Shown here piece by piece: positions 17,588 to 25,714 of a DNA stretch of 43,316 nucleotides (positions are counted from its first letter, which is position 1; every line of letters begins with the position of its first letter). The stretch is from Synechococcus sp. CS-1332 (GTDB taxonomy: Bacteria; Cyanobacteriota; Cyanobacteriia; PCC-6307; Cyanobiaceae): positions 1-43,316 of the forward strand of contig NZ_JAHLYP010000032.1 of the NCBI RefSeq assembly GCF_025127995.1. Direction: 5' to 3'. Both the position numbers and the translations under genes were made by a program. A model generated the notes under the pieces. The model was not told the origin of the DNA. It saw only the letters and a list, made by a program, of their open reading frames with translations, and ran no database searches.

Positions 17588-19041
17588 GGGCTGGTTACGG
17601 TCGGAGCCACGGATTGTTTCACAGCCGCCCCTGGGGCCACCCCCGGGGCCACCGGGATCAGCGACAGCACCTGGGGCGGCGTGGCATCGGCCGGATAGAT
17701 CAGCCGCACCCGCAGCTGCCGCTTCTGGCCGGGGCGCAGGCTGACCGTGCCCAGAGTCGGCCCCTGCTGGCCGGCCCGCAGCACGAGGTGGAAGCGGCGC
17801 CGTCCGCCGGGGCCGCCCGCCTCGGTGTCGAGGCCGCTGACCTCGACGGTGCCCCGGAACATCACCGCCCGCGCCGGGGTGGTGTTGAAGCGCAGGCCGC
17901 CCAGGGGCTGGTCGCTCTTGAGCGGAGATTCAAGGGCCACCGCGAGCCGCGCCGGTGCGCCTGTGTCGTTGAGCAGCGGCAGGCTGAGGTCGTAGGTGAC
18001 GCCGTAGTTGCCATGGGCGGCCCAGGCGGTGCCGGGATAGAAGGAGCGCAGGGTGGCCGTCTGCACCTGGCCGGTGCCCAGGGTGCCCCGCTCCAGGGAA
18101 CTGATCGGCCAGGAGATCGGCGCCCGGCTCACGGACAGGGTCGTCCGGCCGGGATCGGTGATCCGCCCCTGCCAGGCGCTGCCCACCTGCACCCCGCTGA
18201 CGCGGGAGTAGATCATCGGGCCGCTGGCTCCCCTGGGGCTGGGGCTGTGCTCCTTCTGGCTGAGGCCGCCCTGCAGCAGACGCTGCCAGGTGGCCGCATC
18301 CGGCGGCCGGTCGACAGGGCCGAACGCCGCCAGGGTGGCCACGTCCACCGGTCCGTCGCTGTTGAGGCGCAACTGCAGGTTGAGGCCGTTGAGCAACGGA
18401 TCGAGGCCACGCACCGGCAGCGGCAGCACCAGGAGCGTGCTCAGCTTCCCCGGCGGCAGGGTCCAGCCCTCCGGCACCAGGGGACTGCGCTGCCGTGCCA
18501 GCAACTCGGTGGCCACCCGGCTGCCGGGGCCGGCCCAGATCGGCGTGCTGCCTTGCTCCAACAGGGCCGGCAGGGGCAGGAAGGGGGCCGAGGGCTGGTC
18601 GGCGTTCACTGACTGGGACAGGGCAGTGGAGCCCGCTACCGTCCTCAGCTTCACCGCTGCATTGCCCCGGGGAGCCGCCACCACCGCCAGCCAGAGGGTG
18701 GAGTCGAGGCTCTCTGGAGTTCCGGCGTAGATGTGGTGGCTGAACAGCTCAAAGGGGCCGTTGACGGCCGTGTTGAGGTGCGCCGAGGGCTCACCCAGGG
18801 GCCGGCCGGCGTAGCCCCGTTGGCCATCGAAGGTGGAGAGCAGGATGCCAGGCCCCTTGATCACCTCGGGGTTGTTGTCGTTCAACATCGGCACCGCATC
18901 CAGCCGACCGGGCAGGGGCGCCACGGTGCCCGGCCGCAGCAGCGGCGGCTTCGGGGCTGGAGACGGCTTGGGCTGGGCCAGCAGGGGGCTGCCCAGGGTG
19001 GTCAGCCACGGCAGCAGCAGGGCGGGGATGGCGGCTCTCAT
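17584..19041 (-). CDS. DUF3370 family secreted protein
   Basis: 485 residues with a signal peptide (about 1-22, LLPWLTTLGSPLLAQ) and a Pro-rich start of the mature chain. The family-typical opening is LPGRLDAVPMLNDNNPEV then ILLSTFDGQRGYAG and FELFSHHIYAG. The rest is beta-rich with repeats of R(V/L)xLRPGQKRxLRVRLIYPADATPP type at the end. DUF3370 is largely confined to cyanobacteria and is of unknown function; the sequence suggests an exported, periplasmic or surface protein. It lies between a class A beta-lactamase-like gene (overlap ATGA) and chlI (overlap GTGA), so it is translated with them. Confidence 0.88.
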   Translation of the reverse strand: MRAAIPALLLPWLTTLGSPLLAQPKPSPAPKPPLLRPGTVAPLPGRLDAVPMLNDNNPEVIKGPGILLSTFDGQRGYAGRPLGEPSAHLNTAVNGPFELFSHHIYAGTPESLDSTLWLAVVAAPRGNAAVKLRTVAGSTALSQSVNADQPSAPFLPLPALLEQGSTPIWAGPGSRVATELLARQRSPLVPEGWTLPPGKLSTLLVLPLPVRGLDPLLNGLNLQLRLNSDGPVDVATLAAFGPVDRPPDAATWQRLLQGGLSQKEHSPSPRGASGPMIYSRVSGVQVGSAWQGRITDPGRTTLSVSRAPISWPISSLERGTLGTGQVQTATLRSFYPGTAWAAHGNYGVTYDLSLPLLNDTGAPARLAVALESPLKSDQPLGGLRFNTTPARAVMFRGTVEVSGLDTEAGGPGGRRRFHLVLRAGQQGPTLGTVSLRPGQKRQLRVRLIYPADATPPQVLSLIPVAPGVAPGAAVKQSVAPTVTSP

Positions 19042-20102
19042 TGGCCTTTGACGAGGGTTTTGGCGACGGTGCCGGCCATCGCCCGGATCAGCTCGGCGGA
19101 GCGGGGGTCGTTGAACGGACCCTTGACCATGAAGGCCGCCACGGCCCGCTGGCCATCGGGCAGCTGGATGAGGGCGGCATCGGCGTAGGCGATGCCGATG
19201 TCGCCGGTTTTGTTGTAGACGGTGATGCCCTTGGGCAGCAGCTCGCTGTCGGGATCGGAAGCCTCCTTGCCGATTCCCATCAGCAGGCCAAGGGGGATCA
19301 GGGTGTTGGTGCGTGACGTGGCCATGATTTCCCTGAACAGATCACGCGCCCGGGGGGTGAGCTTGTCGCCGGTGTCCACCAGGGCGATGGAGCGGGCCAG
19401 ATCGCGGGAACTGGTGGTGTTGGTGCCGTCAAGGTCCGGCAGCCAGTTGTTCACCACCGTGGCGGGCAGACCGAGGCTGCGGAAACGGCTGTTGAGGGTG
19501 GTCTTGCCGCCCAGGCGACGGATCAGCAGGTTGGTGGCGGTGTTATCGCTCACCCGGATCATCTCGGTGGCGGCTTCGTAGAACGGAAAGCGGGTGCCCA
19601 AAGGCTTGTTGGCCATCCAGCCGGCTCCACCCCCCAACACCTCCTTGGTCAGGGGCATGGGCTCGTTCCAGCGCAGCTTGCCGCCATCCAGGTCCTCCAG
19701 GCTGGCCAGCAGGATCGGCACCTTGATGGCGCTGGCCGCCGGAAGAGCCAGATCCGGCTGCATCTGGGCGAAGCGACCGTCGTCGAGCACCAGCAGGAAG
19801 CCGCTGGCGGTCAGATCCTTCTGGGCGGCCGCCAGCCGGGTCCATTGCTGGCTCAGGCCAACCAGCTCCCGGCGTGGCTCGAACCGGCCCATGGCCATTG
19901 ATCCGGTGCCCGGTTTCTTCAATACGGGTGTGGCCGGGGCGGGGGTGCCGATCGCCCCCTGCACGAGACGTGGCTCCAGCAGCTTGAGGGCAGTGCCCAC
20001 GATCACACCCAGACCCACCCCCAGCACGATGAGCCGCAGCACCAGACCCACCGGGCGAAGCCAGGGGTTGCTGGGGGGACGGGATGGACGGCCAGCACGC
20101 AC
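19038..20102 (-). CDS. Membrane-anchored serine hydrolase, class A beta-lactamase-like
   Basis: 354 residues. One N-terminal membrane helix (about 17-40, LVLRLIVLGVGLGVIVGTAL) leaves the enzyme domain outside the cytoplasm. Active-site motifs of the penicillin-recognising fold are present in order: SAIKVP (SxxK, nucleophile Ser), SDNTATN (SDN) and KTGDIG (KTG). These fit class A beta-lactamases, but many cyanobacterial members of this type are probably murein-related or general hydrolases, so resistance should not be assumed. A class A Glu166-loop equivalent is not obvious. It follows trmJ by 30 nt and overlaps DUF3370 by 4 nt. Confidence 0.88.
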   Translation of the reverse strand: MRAGRPSRPPSNPWLRPVGLVLRLIVLGVGLGVIVGTALKLLEPRLVQGAIGTPAPATPVLKKPGTGSMAMGRFEPRRELVGLSQQWTRLAAAQKDLTASGFLLVLDDGRFAQMQPDLALPAASAIKVPILLASLEDLDGGKLRWNEPMPLTKEVLGGGAGWMANKPLGTRFPFYEAATEMIRVSDNTATNLLIRRLGGKTTLNSRFRSLGLPATVVNNWLPDLDGTNTTSSRDLARSIALVDTGDKLTPRARDLFREIMATSRTNTLIPLGLLMGIGKEASDPDSELLPKGITVYNKTGDIGIAYADAALIQLPDGQRAVAAFMVKGPFNDPRSAELIRAMAGTVAKTLVKGQ

Positions 20103-20132
20103 GGAAAAGGACCCTGGGGCAATGGGTCGACG

Positions 20133-20876
20133 CTAGTGGTCCTGGGACGAAGGGAAAGGGCGACGACTCGCCCAGCGCAACTGGCACACCAGGCCCCGCA
20201 GCAGGGCCACCTCCGGGGCACTGACCTGACCGCGTTGCAGCAGGGCACGAAATTTGGCCATCCGGGCATGGGCGGTGTGGGGCAGCAGGAATCCGACCTC
20301 CAGCAACAGCTCCTCGGCGTCGCTGAGCATGGCTTCAATCACCCCCCTGGGGCAGGGGGCTTCGCTGACAGCGGCGACAGCCGGGGATGGAGCCTGCCGG
20401 ACCAGTCGGTGCAGGTCGTGCAGCACCACGGCCACCGCATGGGAGAGGTTGAGGGAGCCGTGGGGTGTGGGGGTGGGGATCTGCAGGAGCCGGCCGGCCT
20501 GCAGCAGCTCGTCGTTGCTGAGACCCCGGTCCTCCCGGCCGAACACCAGAGCCGACGGCAGCACCGGATCGCCCGCCAGCAGCCAGGCCAGGGCGTCTTC
20601 GGGATCCTCGAGGGGCAGGGGCTCGCCCTCCGGTCGGCCGCTGGTGGCCACCACCCGCCCGCAGTCGGCCAGGGCGGCGGCCAGGGTGGGAAACAGGCGC
20701 GCCTGCTGCAGCAGGGGCAGGCCCTTGACGGCCATCAGGCGGGCCTCATCGCCCAGGGGATCACAACGGGGGGCAACCAGCCGCAGGTCCTCGATGCCAT
20801 AGGTGCGACAGAGCCTGGCCACGCTGCCCACGTTGAGGGGGCCGGCCGGTTCGACCAGGACCAGCTTGGGGCTCAA
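20133..20876 (-). CDS. tRNA/rRNA methyltransferase, TrmJ-like SPOUT family
   Basis: 247 residues. SAM-dependent 2'-O-methyltransferase with the SPOUT knotted fold. The N-terminal LVLVEPAGPLNVGSVARLCRTYGI is the TrmH/TrmJ motif 1, the middle ALVFGREDRGLSNDELLQ is motif 2, and IPTPTPHGSLNLSHAVAVVLHDL is motif 3, which forms the knot. TrmJ methylates ribose at position 32 of some tRNAs; the target in cyanobacteria is assumed. The C-terminal helical extension (EELLLEVGFLLPHTAHARM) fits TrmJ rather than TrmL. The start is a TTG overlapping the cytM stop (TTGA). Confidence 0.92.
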   Translation of the reverse strand: MSPKLVLVEPAGPLNVGSVARLCRTYGIEDLRLVAPRCDPLGDEARLMAVKGLPLLQQARLFPTLAAALADCGRVVATSGRPEGEPLPLEDPEDALAWLLAGDPVLPSALVFGREDRGLSNDELLQAGRLLQIPTPTPHGSLNLSHAVAVVLHDLHRLVRQAPSPAVAAVSEAPCPRGVIEAMLSDAEELLLEVGFLLPHTAHARMAKFRALLQRGQVSAPEVALLRGLVCQLRWASRRPFPSSQDH

Positions 20877-21265
20877 GGCAGCGCGTGCAGAAACGCCAGC
20901 AGATCGGCCATGGCCTGGGGTTCCGGCTGGAAGCTCGGCATCGGTGGGGTGCGCCCGCTCACCACCTGCTGGATCAGCTGGCGATCGTTCTTACGTCGGT
21001 CGACGCCGTGCAGATTGGGACCCACCAGCCCCTGGGCGGCGAGGCCATGGCAGCCGGCGCAGTTGAGCCGGAACAGGCGACCTCCGTCCGTGGCCGAGCC
21101 GGTGAGATCGAGGGTCTGGCGGGTGTAGGGATCGCTGCGGGCCGCCGGCAATACCACCACCACCAGCAGGATGCAGGCCACCGCCGCCAGGGTCGCCAGG
21201 GCCGCCACGAGGCTGCGGCGCTGGGCGGGGGGCTGGTTGGCCTCGGTGACAGTGGCGGGCGTCAC
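20873..21265 (-). CDS. cytM: Cytochrome c, CytM-like
   Basis: 130 residues. An uncleaved hydrophobic N-terminal segment (about 19-40, LVAALATLAAVACILLVVVVL) anchors or exports the protein. One haem site CAGCH follows, and the axial Met is probably in PPMPSFQPEPQAM. The stretch GRLFRLNCAGCHGLAAQG and then GPNLHGVDRR matches cytochrome cM, a cyanobacterial c-type cytochrome implicated in lowering respiratory electron flow or acting under stress; its exact partner is debated. It is the first gene of the overlapping minus-strand run and diverges from petG, another electron-transport gene, across 110 nt. Confidence 0.85.
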   Translation of the reverse strand: MTPATVTEANQPPAQRRSLVAALATLAAVACILLVVVVLPAARSDPYTRQTLDLTGSATDGGRLFRLNCAGCHGLAAQGLVGPNLHGVDRRKNDRQLIQQVVSGRTPPMPSFQPEPQAMADLLAFLHALP

Positions 21266-21375
21266 GGCGACAGGGGGGGGGTGGAGGACGGGCTGATCAC
21301 GGTGCTGCAGAGGGGCTCGCGTCGCCGGCGGGAGTCGTGGAAGAATTGTGCATCGCCTGAAGCCTCCGCCCCTCC

Positions 21376-21489
21376 ATGATCGAACCCCTCCTCTGCGGCA
21401 TCGTGCTTGGACTGATCCCCATCACCTTGGTCGGGCTCTTCGTGGCGGCCTGGAATCAGTACCGCCGCGGCAGTGCCCTCGGGGGCTGA
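21376..21489 (+). CDS. petG: Cytochrome b6-f complex subunit PetG
   Basis: A 37-residue single-helix protein, exactly the length of PetG. It begins [20 protein letters not shown], continues [11 protein letters not shown] and ends GSALGG, the well-conserved PetG sequence. PetG is a small peripheral subunit needed for assembly and stability of the thylakoid cytochrome b6f dimer. It lacks a Shine-Dalgarno sequence. The only AT-rich part upstream is AGAATT at 21342-21347, a possible -10. It stands divergently from cytM and convergently with rsmD (53-nt gap). Confidence 0.97.
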   Translation: MIEPLLCGIVLGLIPITLVGLFVAAWNQYRRGSALGG

Positions 21490-21542
21490 TCGGGGCGCTG
21501 GGCCTGGAGCCTTGATCCCGGGCCGGGCGGAGGAGCTGGTGG

Positions 21543-22160
21543 TCAGGGGATGGATCCCTCCGGGTGGGTGGTTCCGTCCTGGGCAGGCAACTCTTGTAGC
21601 AATACCAGCGTAGTGCCGCCATAGCGGCGACAGTCGCGCCGCTGCCACCCCGGGGGGTCTGGCGGAATCCCGTCCGAGGCGCATTCCCACAGCAGGGTGC
21701 CGCCCGGCGCCATCCACCGTCCCGAGCGAACCGCCGCAGCGATCGGTCCGTGCAGTCCGGCCGCGTAGGGCGGATCGACGTAGATCAGATCGAAGCTGAT
21801 GGGCGGGGCTGCGCTCCGCCGCGTCGCCAACCAGCGCAGCACGTCCGCCTGCGCCACCTGCACCCGTTGGGCCTCCGCCCCTTCCGGAACCTCCCGTCCG
21901 CCCAGGGTGGCTACCAGGTTGCTCCTGGCCACCGCGGCGATGCGGCGATCCCGCTCGACCGCCATCACGTGAGAAGCGCCTCGCTGCAGGGCCTCGCAGG
22001 CCATCACGCCGCTGCCACAGCACAGATCCAGCCAGCGGCTACCGGGGATCTCGGCGGCCAGCAGGTTCATCACCGCCAGCCGCACACGGGCTGAGGTGGG
22101 TCGGGCGGTGCTGCCGGGGGGGCTTTGCAGGCGGCGCCCCCCGCTGACCCGCAAGGTCAC
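21543..22160 (-). CDS. rsmD: 16S rRNA (guanine(966)-N(2))-methyltransferase RsmD
   Basis: 205 residues. SAM-dependent methyltransferase that modifies G966 of 16S rRNA. The N-terminus has the family hallmark RVSGGRRLQSP and RPTSARVRLAVMNLL. The SAM-binding loop is WLDLCCGSGVMACEALQRG; the catalytic motif for N2 methylation is IYVDPPYAAG. GTG 22160 overlaps the hisH stop by 4 nt (GTGA). It is the last gene of the trxA-LOG-hisH-rsmD run and converges with petG. Confidence 0.95.
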   Translation of the reverse strand: MTLRVSGGRRLQSPPGSTARPTSARVRLAVMNLLAAEIPGSRWLDLCCGSGVMACEALQRGASHVMAVERDRRIAAVARSNLVATLGGREVPEGAEAQRVQVAQADVLRWLATRRSAAPPISFDLIYVDPPYAAGLHGPIAAAVRSGRWMAPGGTLLWECASDGIPPDPPGWQRRDCRRYGGTTLVLLQELPAQDGTTHPEGSIP

Positions 22161-22780
22161 AGGGCGGCCACCCAGTCGAGCCAGCGGCGCAGCATCGCTT
22201 CCCCCACCGGCCCGGACTTCTCCGGGTGAAACTGGCAGGCGGCGATGGTGCCGTGCCAGACCGCCGCGGTGACCAGGGTGCCGGCGTAATCCACCTGGGC
22301 CGTGGTGGCTTCCGGCACGGCCGGCACGGCGGCGAAGGAGTGCACGAAGTAGACCCAGGCCTCGGGGGTGCGGGCGTCCAGCAGCGGGCTGGCGGTGGCC
22401 GGGATCAGGGGAGCCCAGCCCATGTGGGGCAGGGGGTGGCCCGCCACCCGGGGCAGGGTTGTGACCCGGCCGGCCAGCACCCCCAGCCCTTCGGCCTGGC
22501 CCTCCTCGCTGGCTTCAAACAGCAACTGCAGCCCCAGGCAGATCCCCAGCAGGGGCCGCCCGCTGGCGCAGGAGCGGCGCAGGGCCGGCTCCAGCCCCGC
22601 CGCGCGCAGCCGCTCCATGGCCGGATCGAAGGCCCCCACCCCCGGCAGCACCAGGGCGTCACAGGGTTCCAGGTCGGCCGGGCTGTGCACGCTGACCAGC
22701 TCGGCGCCAAGCCTGGCAAAGCTGCGCTGCACCGAGTGCAGGTTGCCCATGCCGTAATCGATCAGGCCGATGCGGCTCAT
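22157..22780 (-). CDS. hisH: Imidazole glycerol phosphate synthase subunit HisH
   Basis: 207 residues, the normal length. HisH is the glutaminase subunit that feeds ammonia to HisF in histidine synthesis. It starts IGLIDYGMGNLHSV, with DALVLPGVGAFDPAM as the second block. The nucleophile is the Cys in GICLGLQLLFE. The HxE part of the triad is in ACQFHPEKSG. ATG 22780 overlaps the LOG-family gene stop (ATGA) and its own stop overlaps rsmD, so it is tightly coupled to both. The longer frame to 23287 is antisense-like and rejected. Confidence 0.98.
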   Translation of the reverse strand: MSRIGLIDYGMGNLHSVQRSFARLGAELVSVHSPADLEPCDALVLPGVGAFDPAMERLRAAGLEPALRRSCASGRPLLGICLGLQLLFEASEEGQAEGLGVLAGRVTTLPRVAGHPLPHMGWAPLIPATASPLLDARTPEAWVYFVHSFAAVPAVPEATTAQVDYAGTLVTAAVWHGTIAACQFHPEKSGPVGEAMLRRWLDWVAAL

Positions 22781-23835
22781 GGTTGGCTGCCGGTGGGAAC
22801 CCGCTCGGCCGGATGCTCCAGGGCCGAGGAGGCGGGCAGATCGAGACCGTTGAGGTGATCGATGAACTGGTAGAGCCGTCCGACGCGGCGCTTGTCGAAG
22901 CGCAGCTGCAGGCAGGGCCTGAGCAGGCCATTGTCGTCGACCCCCTCGCCGCTCTGGATGGCGCCCTGGTCCAGCAGATCGGCGAAGCGGCGGTTCAGCT
23001 CCGGCAGCAGGGCGCGCGGCACCTCGGCATTGAGCAGCAGCTCGATGCGGTCCTGCCCCAGCTGGGCGCTGTGGAACACCCGGTAGAAACGGCAGATGTG
23101 GGCCACCGCTTCTTCGGCGCTCGTGGCTTCCACCATCAGATCCACATCCTCCGGAGAGATCAGCTCCCGGGTGGCGAGTTCGTGACGGACATTGCGCTTC
23201 CAGACACTCCAGAAATCGTCGCCGGGCGGGCAGAGCAGCACCAGGGGAATGGGCGATGTGCGGCCCGTCTGGATGAGGGTGAGGCATTCGAACAGTTCAT
23301 CCAGGGTGCCGAATCCCCCCGGCATCACCACGAGGGCATCGCTCTCCATCAGGAAGAACAGCTTGCGGGTGAAGAAATAGCGGAAGTAGAGCAGGCGGTC
23401 GTCGCAGGCACTCACGTAGGGGTTGGGACGCTGCTCAAAGGGCAGGTCCACGTTGAGGCCGATGCTGTGCTCACAGCCGGCGCCGCTGTTGGCGCCCTCC
23501 ATGACGCCCGCCCCCGCACCGGTCATCACTTCGAAACCGGCCTCCACGGCCAGCCGGGCCACCGCTTCGGCCAGCAGGTAGCAAGGGTCGTCGCGACGGG
23601 TGCGGGCCGAGCCGAACACGCTGATCTTGCGGGCGCTGCGGCGGGGCCGGAAGACCTCCAGGGCCTCACTGATGTCAGCCAGGCAGCCTGCGATCAGACG
23701 CCATTCCTGCTCCTCCTTTTCCTGGCGCGCCACCTGAAGGAGGGACACCACCGCCCGCTCGATCTGGCGGCGCTGGGGGTGCCCATGAAGCTCGTCGGCG
23801 AGGGCCTGGAGGGGACTTCTGCCCGCCGCCGGCAC
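22777..23835 (-). CDS. LOG family protein (TIGR00730-type, Rossmann-like)
   Basis: About 352 residues. The central LOG/lysine-decarboxylase-like domain shows KISVFGSARTRRDDP, then GFEVMTGAGAGVMEGANSGA (cut by family at MTGxGxGxMxAxxxGA) and the diagnostic PGGFGTLDE. Known members cleave nucleoside 5'-monophosphates to free base and ribose-5-phosphate, including cytokinin activation in plants. This longer cyanobacterial form carries an extra N-terminal helical part (about 10-70) and C-terminal region (about 250-352) of unknown role. The start is uncertain: GTG 23835 gives a 37-nt gap after trxA; GTG 23922 or TTG 23937 would overlap it. It precedes hisH with a 4-nt overlap. Confidence 0.88.
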   Translation of the reverse strand: MPAAGRSPLQALADELHGHPQRRQIERAVVSLLQVARQEKEEQEWRLIAGCLADISEALEVFRPRRSARKISVFGSARTRRDDPCYLLAEAVARLAVEAGFEVMTGAGAGVMEGANSGAGCEHSIGLNVDLPFEQRPNPYVSACDDRLLYFRYFFTRKLFFLMESDALVVMPGGFGTLDELFECLTLIQTGRTSPIPLVLLCPPGDDFWSVWKRNVRHELATRELISPEDVDLMVEATSAEEAVAHICRFYRVFHSAQLGQDRIELLLNAEVPRALLPELNRRFADLLDQGAIQSGEGVDDNGLLRPCLQLRFDKRRVGRLYQFIDHLNGLDLPASSALEHPAERVPTGSQP

Positions 23836-23872
23836 TGGGTTCGAGGAGAGGGGCGGCGTCAGCGGAACGGTT

Positions 23873-24196
23873 TCAGAGGTATTTGGAGATGGTGCCGGAC
23901 AGGGTGTTCTTGGGAACGGCACCCACGACGGTGTCAACTTTCTGGCCGCCTTTGAAGAGCATCAGGGTGGGAATGCTGCGGATGCCGTACTGGCTTGCGA
24001 CGTTGGGATTCTCGTCGGTGTTGAGCTTGTAGACGCGGATCTTGCCTTCGTATTCCTTGGCGATTTCATCGACAATCGGCGCCACCATGCGGCATGGGCC
24101 ACACCAGGGGGCCCAGAAATCAACCAGCACGGGCACATCACTCTTGAGCACGTCTTGCTCGAAGGAGGCATCGGTGACGGCAGCGGCGCTGGACAT
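23873..24196 (-). CDS. trxA: Thioredoxin
   Basis: 107 residues, standard m-type thioredoxin. The redox site is [11 protein letters not shown] and the cis-Pro is in [14 protein letters not shown]. It reduces target disulfides using electrons from ferredoxin- or NADPH-thioredoxin reductase, linking light to enzyme activity. ATG 24196 is chosen because cyanobacterial thioredoxins begin [20 protein letters not shown] 24205 is an alternative. AGGA directly abuts the ATG, too close for a normal ribosome binding site. A candidate extended -10 lies 25 nt upstream. It heads the run trxA-LOG-hisH-rsmD. Confidence 0.97.
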   Translation of the reverse strand: MSSAAAVTDASFEQDVLKSDVPVLVDFWAPWCGPCRMVAPIVDEIAKEYEGKIRVYKLNTDENPNVASQYGIRSIPTLMLFKGGQKVDTVVGAVPKNTLSGTISKYL

Positions 24197-24220
24197 TCCT
24201 TGCAAACTCGGGATGGAATG

Positions 24221-24229
24221 AATCTAGCA
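24221..24229 (-). promoter_or_regulatory. Putative extended -10 promoter of trxA
   Basis: On the minus strand TGCTAGATT reads as an extended -10 (TGnTAxxxT). It would start transcription about 18 nt before ATG 24196. It uses the same TAGATT hexamer as the candidate before the gene at 12054. Further upstream, CTCCCC-T-GGGGAG (24246-24258) is a perfect inverted repeat that could be an operator or a weak hairpin. Pattern-based only. Confidence 0.3.
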
Positions 24230-24332
24230 ACCGGGTTCGGCTGCTCTCCCCTGGGGAGGAGTCAGCGTTGCAGGCCGTAGCGGAACCGGCAACTCCAGGG
24301 AGCAAGGCAGCCGGCCGAACGGAGGGGAAGAC

Positions 24333-24354
24333 AAAAAGCCCGGACACGCCGGGC
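24333..24354 (-). terminator. Intrinsic terminator downstream of guaB3
   Basis: Read on the minus strand: a GC-only 6-bp stem GCCCGG/CCGGGC with a 5-nt loop CGTGT, directly followed by TTTTT. This is the textbook rho-independent form, and the clearest terminator in the window. It lies about 125 nt past the guaB3 stop (24479) and upstream of the trxA promoter region, so it separates the two transcription units. Confidence 0.75.
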
Positions 24355-24478
24355 CGGGGGGTGTGAGGAGTGTGCGAGCCGGAGCCCCCACATCCAGAGA
24401 TTAGCCTCCATCTCGCCTTGAGGCCGTGTTGTCCAGCCTTGCGACGCTTTGGTGTGGTCCAGGGCGGACCTCGCTGTG

Positions 24479-25642
24479 CTACTTGCCCATGCCCAGTTGC
24501 TGGGCCTTCTGATACACCTTGCCCTCGGTCAGCAGGGACGGGGCCACCACCACCTCCACCTCCCGCATCTCCTTGAGGGTGCGGGCCCCCAGGGTGCCCA
24601 TGGAGGTGCGGATGCAGCCGAGCAGGTTCTGGGTGCCGTCGTCGAGGCCCGCCGGACCCCGGAGGATCTTCTCGAGGCTGCCGGTGGTGCCCACCTTGAT
24701 GCGAGTGCCACGGGGCAGCACCGGGCTGGGGGTGGCCATCCCCCAGTGGAAGCCGCGGCCTGGGGCTTCGGAGGCCCGGGCGATCGGGGAGCCGATCATC
24801 ACCGCATCCGCACCACAGGCCAGGCATTTGCAGATGTCACCGCCGGTGACGATGCCGCCATCGGCCACCACCGGCACGTAACGCCCGCTTTCACGCTCGT
24901 AGTCGTCCCGGGCGGCGGCGCAGTCGGCCACGGCCGTGGCCTGGGGAATGCCGACACCGAGCACGCCCCGGGAGGTGCAGGCGGCGCCGGGGCCGATGCC
25001 CACCATCACGCCGGCGGCCCCCGCCCGCATCAGTTGCAGGGTGACGTCGTAGGTGACGCAGTTGCCGATCACCACGGGCACGCCCAGATCGCGGCAGAGG
25101 GCGGCCAGATCGAGGGTCTGGCGGCCTTCGGGGCCGATGTGTTCGGTGGAGACCACCGTGGCCTGCACGAAGAAAAGGTCGGCGCCCGATTCGGCCACCG
25201 CCGCCCCGAAGCGCAGGGCCGCCGCCGGGGTGGCGCTCACCGCCGCGATGCCGCCGCCCGCCTTGATCTCCGCGATCCGCTGACGCACCAGGTCTTCGCG
25301 AACCGGCTGGCTGTAGAGGTCCTGCATCAGGCCCACGAACTCATCGCGGCCCACCGAGGCGATCCGATCCAGGATCGGTTCGGGATCGTCATAGCGGCAC
25401 TGGACGCCCTCCAGGTTCAGCACCCCCAGGGCCCCCAGCCGGGTGAGTTCGATGCACATGCCCACATCCACCACCCCGTCCATGGCGCTGGCGATGATCG
25501 GAATCTCCCGCTGGATGCCCCCCAGGCTCCAACTGCTGTCCGTCACCTCGGGATCGACGGTGCGGCCGCCCGGGACAAGGGCGATTTCGTCGATGCCGTA
25601 GGCGCGGCGGACGGTCCTGGAGCGACCGAGCTGAATGTTCAC
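24479..25642 (-). CDS. guaB3: GuaB3 family IMP dehydrogenase-related protein
   Basis: 387 residues, shorter than GuaB because CBS domains are absent. It starts [24 protein letters not shown], the cyanobacterial/actinobacterial GuaB3 opening. It has the TIM-barrel blocks [29 protein letters not shown] (the loop with the catalytic Cys of the IMPDH family) and [24 protein letters not shown]. GuaB3 has long been listed as a putative IMP dehydrogenase; work on cyanobacterial members points to GMP reductase-type activity, so the reaction is left open. GTG 25642 is chosen as start since family homology begins there. It is 72 nt downstream of the CAAD gene and ends before the terminator at 24333. Confidence 0.92.
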   Translation of the reverse strand: MNIQLGRSRTVRRAYGIDEIALVPGGRTVDPEVTDSSWSLGGIQREIPIIASAMDGVVDVGMCIELTRLGALGVLNLEGVQCRYDDPEPILDRIASVGRDEFVGLMQDLYSQPVREDLVRQRIAEIKAGGGIAAVSATPAAALRFGAAVAESGADLFFVQATVVSTEHIGPEGRQTLDLAALCRDLGVPVVIGNCVTYDVTLQLMRAGAAGVMVGIGPGAACTSRGVLGVGIPQATAVADCAAARDDYERESGRYVPVVADGGIVTGGDICKCLACGADAVMIGSPIARASEAPGRGFHWGMATPSPVLPRGTRIKVGTTGSLEKILRGPAGLDDGTQNLLGCIRTSMGTLGARTLKEMREVEVVVAPSLLTEGKVYQKAQQLGMGK

Positions 25643-25714
25643 CGTTGGACGGACACAGTGGGCACAAACTATCAACCGGTCCGCGGCGGCCCCTGGACGA
25701 TCCCGGGCGGGGAA

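Noticed and set aside
19038..20102. Antibiotic-resistance reading of the beta-lactamase-like gene
   Set aside because: Motifs SxxK, SDN and KTG are shared with other murein-related hydrolases; the gene is embedded in a housekeeping run with no sign of transfer.
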